64,000 nucleotides of DNA from Profundicola sp048268105 (GCA_048268105.1 JBLWWH010000012.1:1-64000), one strand, 5' to 3'; shown: positions 35,494 to 44,697, counted from the stretch's first letter. Notes: a model not told the origin generated them from the sequence alone. A program made the numbers and translations.

Positions 35494-36369
35494 TTATTTA
35501 CACGTAAAGGGTTGTTGGACCTTCAGCATTCTCCAATTATTAGAAATATCTTTTTTGGCGTTTACCTTTCCAAAACTAAATTCAAAAATCTTTTTGGTTT
35601 CTTCCATTAAATTCTGATGAATCTCTAAATACACCGCACCTTTTGGTTTTAACTTATCTAAGGCCAATTGATTGATTTTATTATAAAAAACCGTTGGGTC
35701 ATCATCTGGAACGAATAAAGCGATTGCCGGTTCGTGCTGACTGACTTGTTTCTGCATTTCGGTTTTTTCTGAACTAGGAATATAAGGTGGGTTGCTTACA
35801 ATAATATCGAAGTAAGGCAATTCATCTAAGAAGGTATTAAGAATGTCAATTTCATGAAAATTAATGGTAGTATGGTTATACATAGCATTATTCTTTGCCA
35901 CCTCCAAAGCCTCCGAACTTATATCTAGGGCATGAACGGAAGCTTTTGGAAAAGCAGCTTTTAACGCAATGGCTAATGCTCCGCTTCCTGTACCAATATC
36001 TAAAATATTTCCATCGAATTCGTTGTTTGGATTGGTGAAGTCTTGAATAATCCATTCCGCTAATTCTTCGGTTTCTGGCCTAGGAATTAATACATTGGGG
36101 TTTACAAATAACTTATGATTCATAAATTCAGTTTCACCCATTACATATTGATATGGCGTACCTGTCATTAAATTCGTTAGAGCAAAATCAAAATGCTTCT
36201 CAGCATCTTTTAACTCCGACCAACTTTCGTGCAATCCTGCACGGATGATATTTTTATCTTTTTTTAACTGCGTTTCAGCAATGCTGAAGAATATGGTGTC
36301 TATCTCTTCTTTAGTATATAAATCAGAAAGTCTATCTTGAAATTTATCTCTAATATCTTGAATTGTCAT
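35494..36369 (-). CDS. prmC: Release factor glutamine methyltransferase
   Basis: Methylates the Gln of the GGQ motif of RF1 and RF2 using SAM. From the ATG at 36369 the protein has 291 residues; a longer frame starts 12 codons upstream but adds nothing family-like. Motifs: IPRPETEELAEWI, ILDIGTGSGALAIAL (SAM site, GTGSG at 126-130) and the catalytic NPPY (193-196) in VSNPPYIPSSE. The C-terminus KKDISNNWRMLKVQ is typical. Confidence 0.93.
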   Translation of the reverse strand: MTIQDIRDKFQDRLSDLYTKEEIDTIFFSIAETQLKKDKNIIRAGLHESWSELKDAEKHFDFALTNLMTGTPYQYVMGETEFMNHKLFVNPNVLIPRPETEELAEWIIQDFTNPNNEFDGNILDIGTGSGALAIALKAAFPKASVHALDISSEALEVAKNNAMYNHTTINFHEIDILNTFLDELPYFDIIVSNPPYIPSSEKTEMQKQVSQHEPAIALFVPDDDPTVFYNKINQLALDKLKPKGAVYLEIHQNLMEETKKIFEFSFGKVNAKKDISNNWRMLKVQQPFTCK

Positions 36370-36455
36370 ATTTGAATATTTAATTGATTTCCCTACACAT
36401 TTCATGCAAATTTTAACAATAGTCTGAAAACTTGTATTAAATGTTTCAGCTTAAG

Positions 36456-37367
36456 TTACTTTCTATATTTAAAATTTAATGCCTGCAAAATAGCCCAGGT
36501 TTCTGCATCTAATTGTCCACTATAGTTACTTGGTCTAAAATGCATTTGGAAAGCCATAATGACACGCTTGGTTTGATCGTCCCAAGTTCCAGTTTGTTTT
36601 ATACCATAGCCATATTTAGCTAAATCTGCTTGAACGGACTTTATGAAAGAACTTTTTTTGTAATCACTTGATACATATTCAGGTAAAAATCTATACTTGT
36701 CTACATCGTCATACCAAGCACCAACGCTATATTCTTCGTATAATCTCTTCCATGGGAAAAATGCTCCCGGATCTTCTTTTCTGGTCGGTGCTACATCACT
36801 ATGTCCTAAAACAAAGGTTGGATCAATTTTATATCGTTTTACAATGTCTTGCGCCAATTCTGCTACTTTCTTAAATTGATGTTCTGGAAATGGATAAAAT
36901 CTCATCTTACCATTAATGGTAGAATAACCAAGATTTACAATCTCAATTCCAATGGAAGAATCATTAATATTGGTTCGATCTAACCAAGAACTAACACCAG
37001 CATGCCAGGCTCTTTCGTTTTCTCCAACCAATACATAAATTTCGTCATCATCATAATCTTTAATTAGATAATGTGAACTTACACTTTGCTGAGTCAAAAC
37101 TTCGGCGGACCTATCATTATGCAATGCGGTGTAGTGCATAATTAAAAATTTCTGTCTATAATCTTGCCCTATAGCAGGATAGTGTTTATCAGAAATTTTA
37201 TAATTTTTTAAAATCGAAGTTTCAATTTCGTTTCCTTGTGCGTCTTGAGGATGCTCTAAGTAAACAGTATCTCTCACTACTTTTTCCACAACCTTTGATT
37301 GAACTTGAGATGTAGAGCAGGCGACAAGAAAAATCATCGGCAAAATTGCCCATAGGATACGTTTCAT
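36456..37367 (-). CDS. N-acetylmuramoyl-L-alanine amidase, AmiD-like lipoprotein
   Basis: From the ATG at 37367 the protein has about 303 residues and a lipoprotein signal (IFLVACS). The Amidase_2 domain shows the zinc ligands in IMHYTALHND, SSHYLIKDYDD and VLGHSDVAPTRKEDPGAFFPW, and the C-terminal 60 residues (AKYGYGIKQTGTWDDQTKRVIMAFQMHFRP) form a peptidoglycan-binding domain. It cuts the amide between muramic acid and the stem peptide in wall recycling or remodelling. Confidence 0.92.
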   Translation of the reverse strand: MKRILWAILPMIFLVACSTSQVQSKVVEKVVRDTVYLEHPQDAQGNEIETSILKNYKISDKHYPAIGQDYRQKFLIMHYTALHNDRSAEVLTQQSVSSHYLIKDYDDDEIYVLVGENERAWHAGVSSWLDRTNINDSSIGIEIVNLGYSTINGKMRFYPFPEHQFKKVAELAQDIVKRYKIDPTFVLGHSDVAPTRKEDPGAFFPWKRLYEEYSVGAWYDDVDKYRFLPEYVSSDYKKSSFIKSVQADLAKYGYGIKQTGTWDDQTKRVIMAFQMHFRPSNYSGQLDAETWAILQALNFKYRK

Positions 37368-37411
37368 AAAATGATAATTATTTGGATTCAAATGTAATTA
37401 AAAGTTCTTTG

Positions 37412-37447
37412 CAAAATAAAAAATCACCTTGTTTTGCAAGGTGATTT
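37412..37447 (-). terminator. Terminator of the csbD-like gene
   Basis: AAATCACCTTG (37421-37431) pairs with CAAGGTGATTT (37437-37447) over 11 bp with a 5-nt loop; the minus strand continues TTTATTTT. It lies 23 nt after the csbD-like stop. Confidence 0.85.
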
Positions 37448-37469
37448 CTGATTTCTAAAAAGGTATTAA

Positions 37470-37682
37470 TTACCTATTCTCGAAATCTTTTCCAACTCTA
37501 TCGAAGAAATCCTCAACGTTATCTTTTGTTTCACCCGTTTTCTTTTGGATGTTTCCAACAAACTGATCCCATTTTCCTTCTGCTAGAGTTAAATCATCAT
37601 CTGTAAGGTCTCCCCATTGTTCTTTGGCTTTACCTTTAACGATATTCCAATTTCCTCTTAACTTGTCTTCTAAACTACTCAT
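37470..37682 (-). CDS. CsbD family general stress protein
   Basis: 70-residue, highly charged protein with the CsbD signature GNWNIVKGKAKEQWGDLTDDDLTLAEGKWDQFVGNIQKKTG. The family is abundant in stress and stationary phase; its biochemical role is unknown. It lies next to a hemerythrin gene in the same direction, a pairing compatible with joint stress induction. Confidence 0.93.
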   Translation of the reverse strand: MSSLEDKLRGNWNIVKGKAKEQWGDLTDDDLTLAEGKWDQFVGNIQKKTGETKDNVEDFFDRVGKDFENR

Positions 37683-37780
37683 AATAATAAATTTTTTGTT
37701 ATACTATTAAAGTTTCAAACTCCATTCCAAAAAATTGAACTAAATGTTAATTATATGCTAAGTTATTGATTAGATAATAT

Positions 37781-38248
37781 TTATTCATTTTTAGGAAGTC
37801 CCTCCGGCCAGCTACCGCGGTATTCTTTCATAGTCTTTTCATAGTTTTGAGCTAAGCTTTTAGCATCTTTTTTACTATAAATATCTTTTGCCTTCTCAAA
37901 GAACTCTTCCTCTTCGTCCTCTAAATGGTGCATAACGGTTTCGCCTAATTTATCCATAGTGGCCTTCCAATGTGGAGAACTCATATCTGTTTCGTCCAAC
38001 TCTTTTATTAATTCATCCATTTCATGATGCTCTGCAATACCATGACGCGCGTCTTCTTGCATTTCATCGGTGTCAATGAGTGGAGCGTAAAAATATCTTT
38101 CTTCTGCCACAGCATGAACCTCCAATTCTTTTTTGAGCTCTTCCCATAACTGTTTCCTCTCTTCTGAATCTCCTGAAGTTTTAGATATCTTTTTTATTAA
38201 GTCACGTTGAATGTCGTGATCGTCTTTAATAGCTTTATAAATTTTCAT
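37781..38248 (-). CDS. Hemerythrin HHE domain protein
   Basis: 155 residues, all-alpha. Metal ligands of the non-heme di-iron site are seen in DDHDIQRDLIKKI, EVHAVAEERYFY, HGIAEHHEMDELI and MHHLEDEEEEFFEKA. Such proteins bind oxygen, nitric oxide or iron, or repair Fe-S clusters. It lies 98 bases upstream of the csbD-like gene on the same strand. Confidence 0.9.
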   Translation of the reverse strand: MKIYKAIKDDHDIQRDLIKKISKTSGDSEERKQLWEELKKELEVHAVAEERYFYAPLIDTDEMQEDARHGIAEHHEMDELIKELDETDMSSPHWKATMDKLGETVMHHLEDEEEEFFEKAKDIYSKKDAKSLAQNYEKTMKEYRGSWPEGLPKNE

Positions 38249-38351
38249 AAATCTTAAATTTAGAGTTTTAAAGATAAAAAATAAAAAGGGTTTATGAAAT
38301 GATAAAAGTAGGAGATGGGAGCCTAAGATTCATTTTATTCTGATTATAAAT

Positions 38352-38384
38352 AAAAAAACACCTACATTGTTTAATGTAAGTGCT
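38352..38384 (-). terminator. Terminator of tRNA-Arg
   Basis: CACCTACATT and AATGTAAGTG (about 38359-38382) pair with one mismatch around a GTTT loop; the minus strand continues with seven T. It lies 15 nt after the tRNA-Arg 3' end. Confidence 0.7.
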
Positions 38385-38396
38385 TGACTCTTAGAG

Positions 38397-38470
38397 TGAT
38401 CGCGCCAGGATTCGAACCTGGGACCGTCTGCTTAGAAGGCAGATGCTCTATCCAACTGAGCTACGCGACC
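38397..38470 (-). tRNA. tRNA-Arg (TCT)
   Basis: On the minus strand the 74-nt gene folds as a standard cloverleaf: acceptor GGTCGCG/CGCGATC, D arm GCTCAGTTGGATAGAGC, anticodon loop CTTCTAA in a TCTGC/GCAGA stem giving TCT (reads AGA/AGG), and T loop TTCGAAT. A 73 is A and CCA is not encoded. Confidence 0.95.
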
Positions 38471-38638
38471 TATTTTTCTATTTGAGTGGTGCAAATTTAG
38501 ATATTATTCTTAATAACACAAGTAAAATTGAAATATTTTTTCCATTTATTGAAACTTATAAATATGATCAGTCTTTTAAGTGTTTGATTATCTTAAATTA
38601 ATGTGGCTAAAAATAATTTAAATTTATAATAAAATATT

Positions 38639-39946
38639 TTAAAAGTTTTCAGCGTTCAAGGCATTCTTATAAGTAGAAATGGCTCTTTCTCTTGCAAATT
38701 TATGCTCTACCAAAGGTGCTGGATTGTCCTGTGATTCAAATTCAGGAACCCATTTTTGTATATAATCATGGTTTTTATCGAACCTTTCAGTTTGGGTGTA
38801 GGGATTAAATACTCTAAAATATGGTGCTGCATCGCAACCTGTACCCGCTGCCCATTGCCAATTACCGTTATTGGCGGATAAATCATAATCATCCAGTTTT
38901 TGTGCAAAATAAGCTTCTCCCCAGCGCCAATCAATTAAAAGGTGCTTACAAAGAAAACTTGCCACAATCATTCGAACCCGATTATGCATAAATCCAGTTT
39001 GATTTAACTGACGCATTCCCGCATCTACAATGTGATAACCTGTCATTCCGTTACACCATTTTTCAAATTCATCTATATTATTTCTCCATGGGATATTGTC
39101 GTATTTTGCTTTAAAAGATCTATGTGAAACCTCTGGAAAATGATAAAGAATCTGCATAAAAAATTCTCTCCAAATCAATTCTGAAAGCCATACCTTATTA
39201 TGTTCCTTTGCAAATGCCACACATTTTCTAATACTAATCGTTCCAAAACGTAAGTGAATCCCTAGCTGAGTAGTTTGCTCCATTGCTGGAAAATCTCTGT
39301 ATTGATCATATTCATTAATAATGTCAACATCTAAAGTTGGTTGTTTAAAGACAATTTCTGTCGGTTTAAATCCAAGTTGTTCTAAGCCAGTAATTTTCTC
39401 AAATTCAATCATTTTAAATTGATTGAAATGAATTTTAGCCGGTTTTAAATCTTGATCTGTAAGTTTTACTTTCCACTTTTTGGCGTAATAGGAATAGACC
39501 GTATATGGAGTTTCATCCTTTTTAAGGATGTCGTTTTTATCAAAAATGACTTGATCTTTATAAGCTTTGAAGACGATATTTTTTGGTTTAAAATATTCAT
39601 AAATACTTTTGTCTCTTTTAATCGCGTATGGCTCATAATCCCGATTGCAGTAAATCTGATAAATTTCAAACTCCTTTTCCAATTCTTTAAATATGGCTAA
39701 AGGATCACCATAAAAAGTTTTTAAACTTGAATTATGCTTTTTTAATTCAAGATTTAAATACTGTAAAGCTTGATGAATAAAATCAACTCTTCGGTCTGAT
39801 TTATCTTCTAATTGGTCTAAAATGTTTTTATCGAAAATGAAGATAGGGATCACTGGGTAATCAGCCTTTAATGCATGTGCTAATCCAATATTATCTTCTA
39901 ATCTTAAATCTCTTCTAAACCAAAATAGGTTGACTTTTTCTTTCAT
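38639..39946 (-). CDS. phrB: Deoxyribodipyrimidine photo-lyase (class I CPD type)
   Basis: Blue-light-driven repair of cyclobutane pyrimidine dimers. 435 residues with the N-terminal antenna domain (LFWFRRDLRLEDNIGLAHAL) and the C-terminal FAD domain: LSELIWREFFMQILYHFPEVS, GYHIVDAGMRQLNQTGFMHNRVRM, LIDWRWGEAYFAQKLDDYDLSANNGNWQWAAGTGCDAAPYFRVFNP. The ATG overlaps the crtY stop by 4 nt, so it is the last gene of the carotenoid operon. Both products protect against light damage. Confidence 0.95.
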   Translation of the reverse strand: MKEKVNLFWFRRDLRLEDNIGLAHALKADYPVIPIFIFDKNILDQLEDKSDRRVDFIHQALQYLNLELKKHNSSLKTFYGDPLAIFKELEKEFEIYQIYCNRDYEPYAIKRDKSIYEYFKPKNIVFKAYKDQVIFDKNDILKKDETPYTVYSYYAKKWKVKLTDQDLKPAKIHFNQFKMIEFEKITGLEQLGFKPTEIVFKQPTLDVDIINEYDQYRDFPAMEQTTQLGIHLRFGTISIRKCVAFAKEHNKVWLSELIWREFFMQILYHFPEVSHRSFKAKYDNIPWRNNIDEFEKWCNGMTGYHIVDAGMRQLNQTGFMHNRVRMIVASFLCKHLLIDWRWGEAYFAQKLDDYDLSANNGNWQWAAGTGCDAAPYFRVFNPYTQTERFDKNHDYIQKWVPEFESQDNPAPLVEHKFARERAISTYKNALNAENF

Positions 39947-40641
39947 ATATCAATTTGTTTTCTTCCAGTGAAGTATTTAAAGAAAAACAAAACCCACAAA
40001 AATTGTGAATAACCATACACAGCGTCTTCAATAGGAATGGTCAATAATCTAATACCCATAAATTCCTCAGGATTATAATTTACAATAGGGCTCTCTAAAC
40101 CTGTTCCTGTCAAAACCCCGTTCACAGAAAAGAATCCAATCATTAAAATACTGAAAACAAAAGATGCTCTACTTATCCATGGAATTCTGGCAATAAAATG
40201 AAAATAAATCAGCGAGAGCACCGTAATGACAGCGGTTACAATGGTGTACATTTTATCAGCATTTAGTAAACCAACCACCGAAATGGCAATTAAACTTACA
40301 AAAACGATAATACTATTAAAGCCATCTAAGCATTTAAGATTAAAGAATTTATCGATACAGAAATAAGTAAAAACACATGAAAATGGAATGCAAATAAAAA
40401 ACAACCATTCTTCAAAAGGTAAACCCGCGATAACTAATCCTGTAGTATATTCTAGATTAAACCACCATACGCCCATAGCTGTAAACCATACATCCCAAGT
40501 AATGAAAGGAACCGCGACAAGAGTTGCTGCCTTTAAAAAGGACATAAAGTGCCTATCAAACCTAATTCTTTTATCAAAGGAAGCAATAAAACAGATGATT
40601 ATCGTAAAAAGTAAAACGAGTAAATAAGTAAAGGATTTCAA
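39943..40641 (-). CDS. crtY: Lycopene cyclase, fused CrtYcd type
   Basis: 232 residues with about seven membrane segments made of two homologous halves. The hallmark LPFEEWLFF (PxEExxFF) lies in the first half and a related PIEDAVYGYSQFLWVLFFF in the second. It converts lycopene to beta-carotene and is unrelated to the flavoprotein CrtY of proteobacteria. It overlaps crtZ upstream and phrB downstream by 4 nt each. Confidence 0.9.
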   Translation of the reverse strand: MKSFTYLLVLLFTIIICFIASFDKRIRFDRHFMSFLKAATLVAVPFITWDVWFTAMGVWWFNLEYTTGLVIAGLPFEEWLFFICIPFSCVFTYFCIDKFFNLKCLDGFNSIIVFVSLIAISVVGLLNADKMYTIVTAVITVLSLIYFHFIARIPWISRASFVFSILMIGFFSVNGVLTGTGLESPIVNYNPEEFMGIRLLTIPIEDAVYGYSQFLWVLFFFKYFTGRKQIDI

Positions 40642-41096
40642 TTTTTAGCCTTTTTAAAGTACATATTAAAATATTTCATCGGTACGTAAAGAAAGCCAAA
40701 ACATTCGCCGTCTTCTTTGGTTAAATGTTTATGATGTTGTTTATGCGCACGCCTTAAAGCCAAGAAGTAAGGATTTTCTGTTCGAGAAAAAATCTTCAAT
40801 CTTTGATGAATAAAAATATCATGAATAAAGAAATAAGCCATGCCATATAAAGTCACGCCAACGCCTATATAAAACAAGTAATTAAATTCCTGCTCTGCTC
40901 CAAAATACATTAAAATAATCGCCGGAATCGCGAAAATGACAAAGAAATAATCATTTTTCTCAAAAGGTCCATCGGTGCTATGATCATGATGATCTTTATG
41001 TAAAACCCATAGGAATCCATGCATTACATATTTGTGGATAAGCCAAGTAGCGCCTTCCATAGCGATAAAAACGGCTAAAACGATTAATAAATTCAT
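40638..41096 (-). CDS. crtZ: Beta-carotene hydroxylase
   Basis: 152-residue membrane di-iron hydroxylase. The histidine boxes are HKYVMHG, HKDHHDHST, HDIFIHQR and HKQHHKH. It adds 3-hydroxyl groups to the beta-ionone rings, giving zeaxanthin via cryptoxanthin. It overlaps the SRPBCC gene upstream and crtY downstream, each by 4 nt. Confidence 0.93.
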   Translation of the reverse strand: MNLLIVLAVFIAMEGATWLIHKYVMHGFLWVLHKDHHDHSTDGPFEKNDYFFVIFAIPAIILMYFGAEQEFNYLFYIGVGVTLYGMAYFFIHDIFIHQRLKIFSRTENPYFLALRRAHKQHHKHLTKEDGECFGFLYVPMKYFNMYFKKAKN

Positions 41097-41563
41097 GACA
41101 CTAATTTATTATTAAATTTTTCTTCTAAAACTTGAAAACGATGCTTGAAAATAGATTCCAGTTTAGATCTAACAAACAAAGAATGTGCAATATTTCCTAT
41201 AAACCCTAAAGGTAGTTCATAATTCACCGTATCCTTCGCTAAAATGCCATTTTTATTAGGAATAAACTCATGGTAATGATTCCAAAGCTTGTAAGGCCCT
41301 TTTAATTGAAAATCTGTAAAGCTTTTTAATTCATCCACTTGAGTGATTCTAGTTTTCCATTTCATAGGAATATTTAATAATGGAGACACCGTATAATCGA
41401 TTTCCATTCCTTCATAAATTTGGGTACTCGGTAGATCTGTTAAGACCACAAAGTTCATTTCGTTAGGTGTTATTTTAGATAAGTTGTGCGGGTTGGAGAA
41501 AAACTCCCACGCCGTTTCTATATCGCAATTTAATTGTTGCTCTCTGTAAAGTTGAAATTTCAT
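41093..41563 (-). CDS. SRPBCC family protein in carotenoid operon
   Basis: 156-residue START-like ligand-binding protein: QLYREQQLNCDIETAWEFFSNPHNLSKITPNEMNF at the N-terminus, GMEIDYTVSPLLNIPMKWKTRI and KGPYKLWNHYHEFIPNKNG in the middle. Its fixed position between crtB and crtZ suggests a role in binding or handling carotenoid or lipid intermediates, but this is inference. It overlaps crtZ by 4 nt and lies 15 nt after crtB. Confidence 0.85.
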   Translation of the reverse strand: MKFQLYREQQLNCDIETAWEFFSNPHNLSKITPNEMNFVVLTDLPSTQIYEGMEIDYTVSPLLNIPMKWKTRITQVDELKSFTDFQLKGPYKLWNHYHEFIPNKNGILAKDTVNYELPLGFIGNIAHSLFVRSKLESIFKHRFQVLEEKFNNKLVS

Positions 41564-41578
41564 AGTTTTAAATTTAAA

Positions 41579-42415
41579 TTACAGCATGGCTGCCTTGTAT
41601 CGAACATAACTGCGCATCATTAAACTAAATTTTTCGGAGTTGGGCACACGAATTCGTTTTTGTAAAATATTTTCAGCCGGAATGCCTCTTATTTTTTTAA
41701 AGAGACATAAATAATATTTATATGCCAAATAAACTCCGAATTTGGCTGATTTCGGGAGTAATTTAATCCCAACCAAGGCCTCTTTGAATTCTTGATGAAT
41801 CTCATGCTCAATTTCTTGTTTTACAAGGTCGGTAAATACCCCCATTTCGATGTGCGGAAAATAAGTTCGTCCCAAAACTTGATAATCATCTTTTAAATCT
41901 CTTAAAAAATTTACTTTTTGGAATGCCGAACCTAATTTCATAGCAAAAGGTTTTAACTCTTCATATTGCTGTTTATTTCCTTCTGTGAAAACCTGTAAAC
42001 ACATTAACCCAACGACTTCTGCCGAACCATAAATGTATTCCTGGTACTGCTCAGAATTATAATCAACATCGTGCAAATCCATTTCCATGCTATGCAAAAA
42101 TTGATCTATTAAACGCCTTTCAATATCATATTTACGGACGCTTTCTTGAAAAGATTGAAGTATTGGATTAAGAGCGATGCCTTCGTCTAAGGCAATGTAA
42201 GTTTCATTTTTAAAACGATTTAAGAGTGTTTTTTTATCAAAATCATGAAAGCTATCTACAATTTCATCTGCTAAACGAACATAACCATAAATGGCATAAA
42301 TCGCAGGACGTATTTTGGGACTCAATGCAAAAATTCCTAAAGAAAAACTTGTGCTATATTTTCTTGTTGTGCTTTTACTGATGTCGAATGCTAATTCATC
42401 GTATAATTTCTTCAT
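41579..42415 (-). CDS. crtB: Phytoene synthase
   Basis: Joins two geranylgeranyl diphosphates to 15-cis-phytoene. 278 residues with the first Asp-rich motif DEIVD (50-54), STSFSLGIFALSPKIRPAIYAIYGYVRLA at the N-terminus, and the second Asp motif RDLKDDYQVLGRTYFP (173 onward). It starts 2 nt after the crtI stop, which fits a coupled operon. Confidence 0.95.
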   Translation of the reverse strand: MKKLYDELAFDISKSTTRKYSTSFSLGIFALSPKIRPAIYAIYGYVRLADEIVDSFHDFDKKTLLNRFKNETYIALDEGIALNPILQSFQESVRKYDIERRLIDQFLHSMEMDLHDVDYNSEQYQEYIYGSAEVVGLMCLQVFTEGNKQQYEELKPFAMKLGSAFQKVNFLRDLKDDYQVLGRTYFPHIEMGVFTDLVKQEIEHEIHQEFKEALVGIKLLPKSAKFGVYLAYKYYLCLFKKIRGIPAENILQKRIRVPNSEKFSLMMRSYVRYKAAML

Positions 42416-42417
42416 AG

Positions 42418-43902
42418 CTAGGGCATATTATGGTTAATGAACTCATTTGCGACAATTTTACCAGAAATAATAGAAGGTGGTACACCTGGACCTGGCACAG
42501 TTAGTTGTCCGGTATAGTATAGATTTTTAATTTTCTTATTTTTAATTTTTGGTTTTAAAACAGCAGTTTGCTTTAGAGTGTTAGCTAAACCATACGCATT
42601 GCCACCATAGGCATTATAATCTTTGATGAAGTCAGAAACACAAAAGCTTCTTTTGTAAACAATCGAATCAACTAATTTTGTTTCACCCGTATGTATTTCG
42701 AGTCGATTTAACATCTCTTTCAAATATTTCTCTCTGGTTTCCTCATCGTCTTTAAGTCCAATGGCTAAAGGCAATAATAAAAATAGGTTTTCAGAATCCT
42801 CGGGAGCAACTTTTGGATCTGTCTTAGATGGGCAGCAGACATAGAATAATGGATTTTCTGGCCATTTTTTCTCACCATAAATCGCATCGATATGTGCATC
42901 TAAATCATTTTCAAAGAATAAAGTATGGTGTTTAAGGTTGAGAACTTTTTTATTTAAACCTAAATAATAAATCAGACAAGAAGGTGCAAAGATTCTCTTT
43001 TTCCAATAATCTTCGGTGTAATTTCTTTCGTCTTGATTCAATAAAGTCTCGGTGTGATGATAATCCGAAGATGCTACTATAGCATCAAAACTGTGAGTTT
43101 CACCATTAATCACTAGCGATTTTACTTTATTATTTTCTGTATTGATTTTTTCTACATTTTGATTAAAATGAAAAGTCGCTCCTTGATTTTCGGCCACTTT
43201 TTGCATCCCCAAAATTAATTGATAAAATCCTCCCATAGGGTAGAAGGTGCCTTTTTTGTAACCACCGAAATTCATCAGACTATACAAAGCAGGAATGTTT
43301 TTAGGTGATGCTCCCAAGAAAATAACGGGAAACTCCATTAAGGTTTTCAGCTTGGGATGATTGAAATATTTTCCGACATAAGATCTGAAATTTGTGAGCA
43401 AATCCAGCTTTAAAGCAGATTGAGCAATTTTGGGTGAAGCAAATTCTAGCCAACTATGACAAGGTTTTTGGACAAATTCTTTCATACCTACTTCATATTT
43501 GAACTCCGCTGATTGCATGAATTCCTCTAATTTTTGTCCTGCTCCTTTTTCTAAACTTTCAAACAAGGACTTCATTTGCTCAAAAGATTCCGGAACTTCG
43601 ATATTCATATCCGAAAAAATCATTTCGAATTGAGGATGTAATGAGACTAACTCAAAGAAATCAGAGGTTTTATGTCCAAAATCTGCAAAAAAATCGTCCA
43701 TTATATCTGGCATCCAATACCAACTAGGACCCATGTCGAAAGTAAAGCCATTATCTGTTTTAAACTGTCGAGCACGTCCACCAGGTTGATGATGCTTTTC
43801 GAAAACATGTACTTCGTTGCCTACTTGCGCTAAGTAGGATGCAGCAGATAATCCAGCAACTCCGGCTCCTATGATGGCTATTTTCTTTTTATGTTTAGGC
43901 AT
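42418..43902 (-). CDS. crtI: Phytoene desaturase (CrtI type)
   Basis: FAD-dependent enzyme that introduces four double bases of unsaturation into phytoene to make lycopene. 494 residues: dinucleotide fold IAIIGAGVAGLSAASYLA (10-27), FEKHHQPGGRARQF, GPSWYWMPD and the C-terminal CrtI signature YYTGQLTVPGPGVPPSIISG. It is the first structural gene after the MarR-type regulator, with a 73-nt gap that holds a small inverted repeat. Confidence 0.95.
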   Translation of the reverse strand: MPKHKKKIAIIGAGVAGLSAASYLAQVGNEVHVFEKHHQPGGRARQFKTDNGFTFDMGPSWYWMPDIMDDFFADFGHKTSDFFELVSLHPQFEMIFSDMNIEVPESFEQMKSLFESLEKGAGQKLEEFMQSAEFKYEVGMKEFVQKPCHSWLEFASPKIAQSALKLDLLTNFRSYVGKYFNHPKLKTLMEFPVIFLGASPKNIPALYSLMNFGGYKKGTFYPMGGFYQLILGMQKVAENQGATFHFNQNVEKINTENNKVKSLVINGETHSFDAIVASSDYHHTETLLNQDERNYTEDYWKKRIFAPSCLIYYLGLNKKVLNLKHHTLFFENDLDAHIDAIYGEKKWPENPLFYVCCPSKTDPKVAPEDSENLFLLLPLAIGLKDDEETREKYLKEMLNRLEIHTGETKLVDSIVYKRSFCVSDFIKDYNAYGGNAYGLANTLKQTAVLKPKIKNKKIKNLYYTGQLTVPGPGVPPSIISGKIVANEFINHNMP

Positions 43903-43950
43903 ATATTTTTAAGTATGAGATTGTGGTTTGGTGCTTTTTGTTTAAAAGAT

Positions 43951-43964
43951 TTAGTTCTAACTAA
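43951..43964. promoter_or_regulatory. Inverted repeat before crtI
   Basis: TTAGTT and AACTAA are separated by CT, a 14-bp palindrome in the 73-nt gap between the MarR-type gene and crtI. A regulator binding site is possible. Confidence 0.3.
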
Positions 43965-43975
43965 GTTAATGATTT

Positions 43976-44638
43976 TTAAGATGGCTTTTTGAGATAAGTT
44001 TCGTAAGCACGATCCAAAAGCTCTGATACTTCAATATTCTCATTATATAATGGCTCATGAAAATGATTTAGTTTCTGCAATAGCTCAATTAATTTTATTT
44101 TTTCTAATTCGTTTAAATTACCCGTTACAATTTGAGTAGCCTTGCGAATATTATCCATTTGGTTTTCAAGAGCTTCTAGGCCTTGCTTCGTAATCTGAAT
44201 AATTTTACTTCTTTTATCTTTCTTGGAATCTTTTTGTTCCACCCAGTGGTTACCAATCAAACGATTAATGATTTTGATACCAACAGGCTTTTCTTGTTTA
44301 TTGTGCTTTATTAATTCCATTTTCTTCATAGGACCATGAACTTTTAAATTAATCAGAAAAATAAAGTCATCTTGCGTAGAAAATTTTGAATCATAAATCG
44401 CCGATTTAGAATAAGTTTTTGCATAATGATTCATGTGGACAAGGAGAGTATTGATCATGCTTTCTGGAGTTCTGCCAGATTCTTTTCCCTCCCAATTCAA
44501 TTGTGGAACAGCTTCATCTGAGTTTTTAATCCATTGCCTAAAGCCATCTACATTATTGCCGTAGATGGGATTTAACTTGTTCTTAGATTGAAATTCTTTA
44601 ACGAGATCCATAACGTCTTTTACTAAGTCGAAGTTCAT
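43976..44638 (-). CDS. MarR-type transcriptional regulator of the crt operon
   Basis: 220 residues: an N-terminal extension of about 85 residues, then a winged-helix MarR domain (STQDDFIFLINLKVHGPMKKMELIKHNKQEKPVGIKIINRLIGNHWVEQKDSKKDKRSKIIQIT) with the wing and a C-terminal dimerisation helix. It is the first gene of the carotenoid cluster and is preceded by a palindrome that overlaps the -33 zone of its own promoter, so autorepression is likely. The ligand is unknown. Confidence 0.85.
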   Translation of the reverse strand: MNFDLVKDVMDLVKEFQSKNKLNPIYGNNVDGFRQWIKNSDEAVPQLNWEGKESGRTPESMINTLLVHMNHYAKTYSKSAIYDSKFSTQDDFIFLINLKVHGPMKKMELIKHNKQEKPVGIKIINRLIGNHWVEQKDSKKDKRSKIIQITKQGLEALENQMDNIRKATQIVTGNLNELEKIKLIELLQKLNHFHEPLYNENIEVSELLDRAYETYLKKPS

Positions 44639-44655
44639 AGCTTATGATTAGTTTA

Positions 44656-44697
44656 CAAATATACATTTTTTATGTTTAATAGTGTAAAAGTACACTA
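44656..44697 (-). promoter_or_regulatory. Promoter and operator of the crt regulator gene
   Basis: On the minus strand TATATTTG (44656-44663) is an exact TAnnTTTG -7 box ending 17 nt before the start. The inverted repeat TAGTGTA-AAAG-TACACTA (44680-44697) covers the -33 position. Binding there would block RNA polymerase. Confidence 0.6.
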
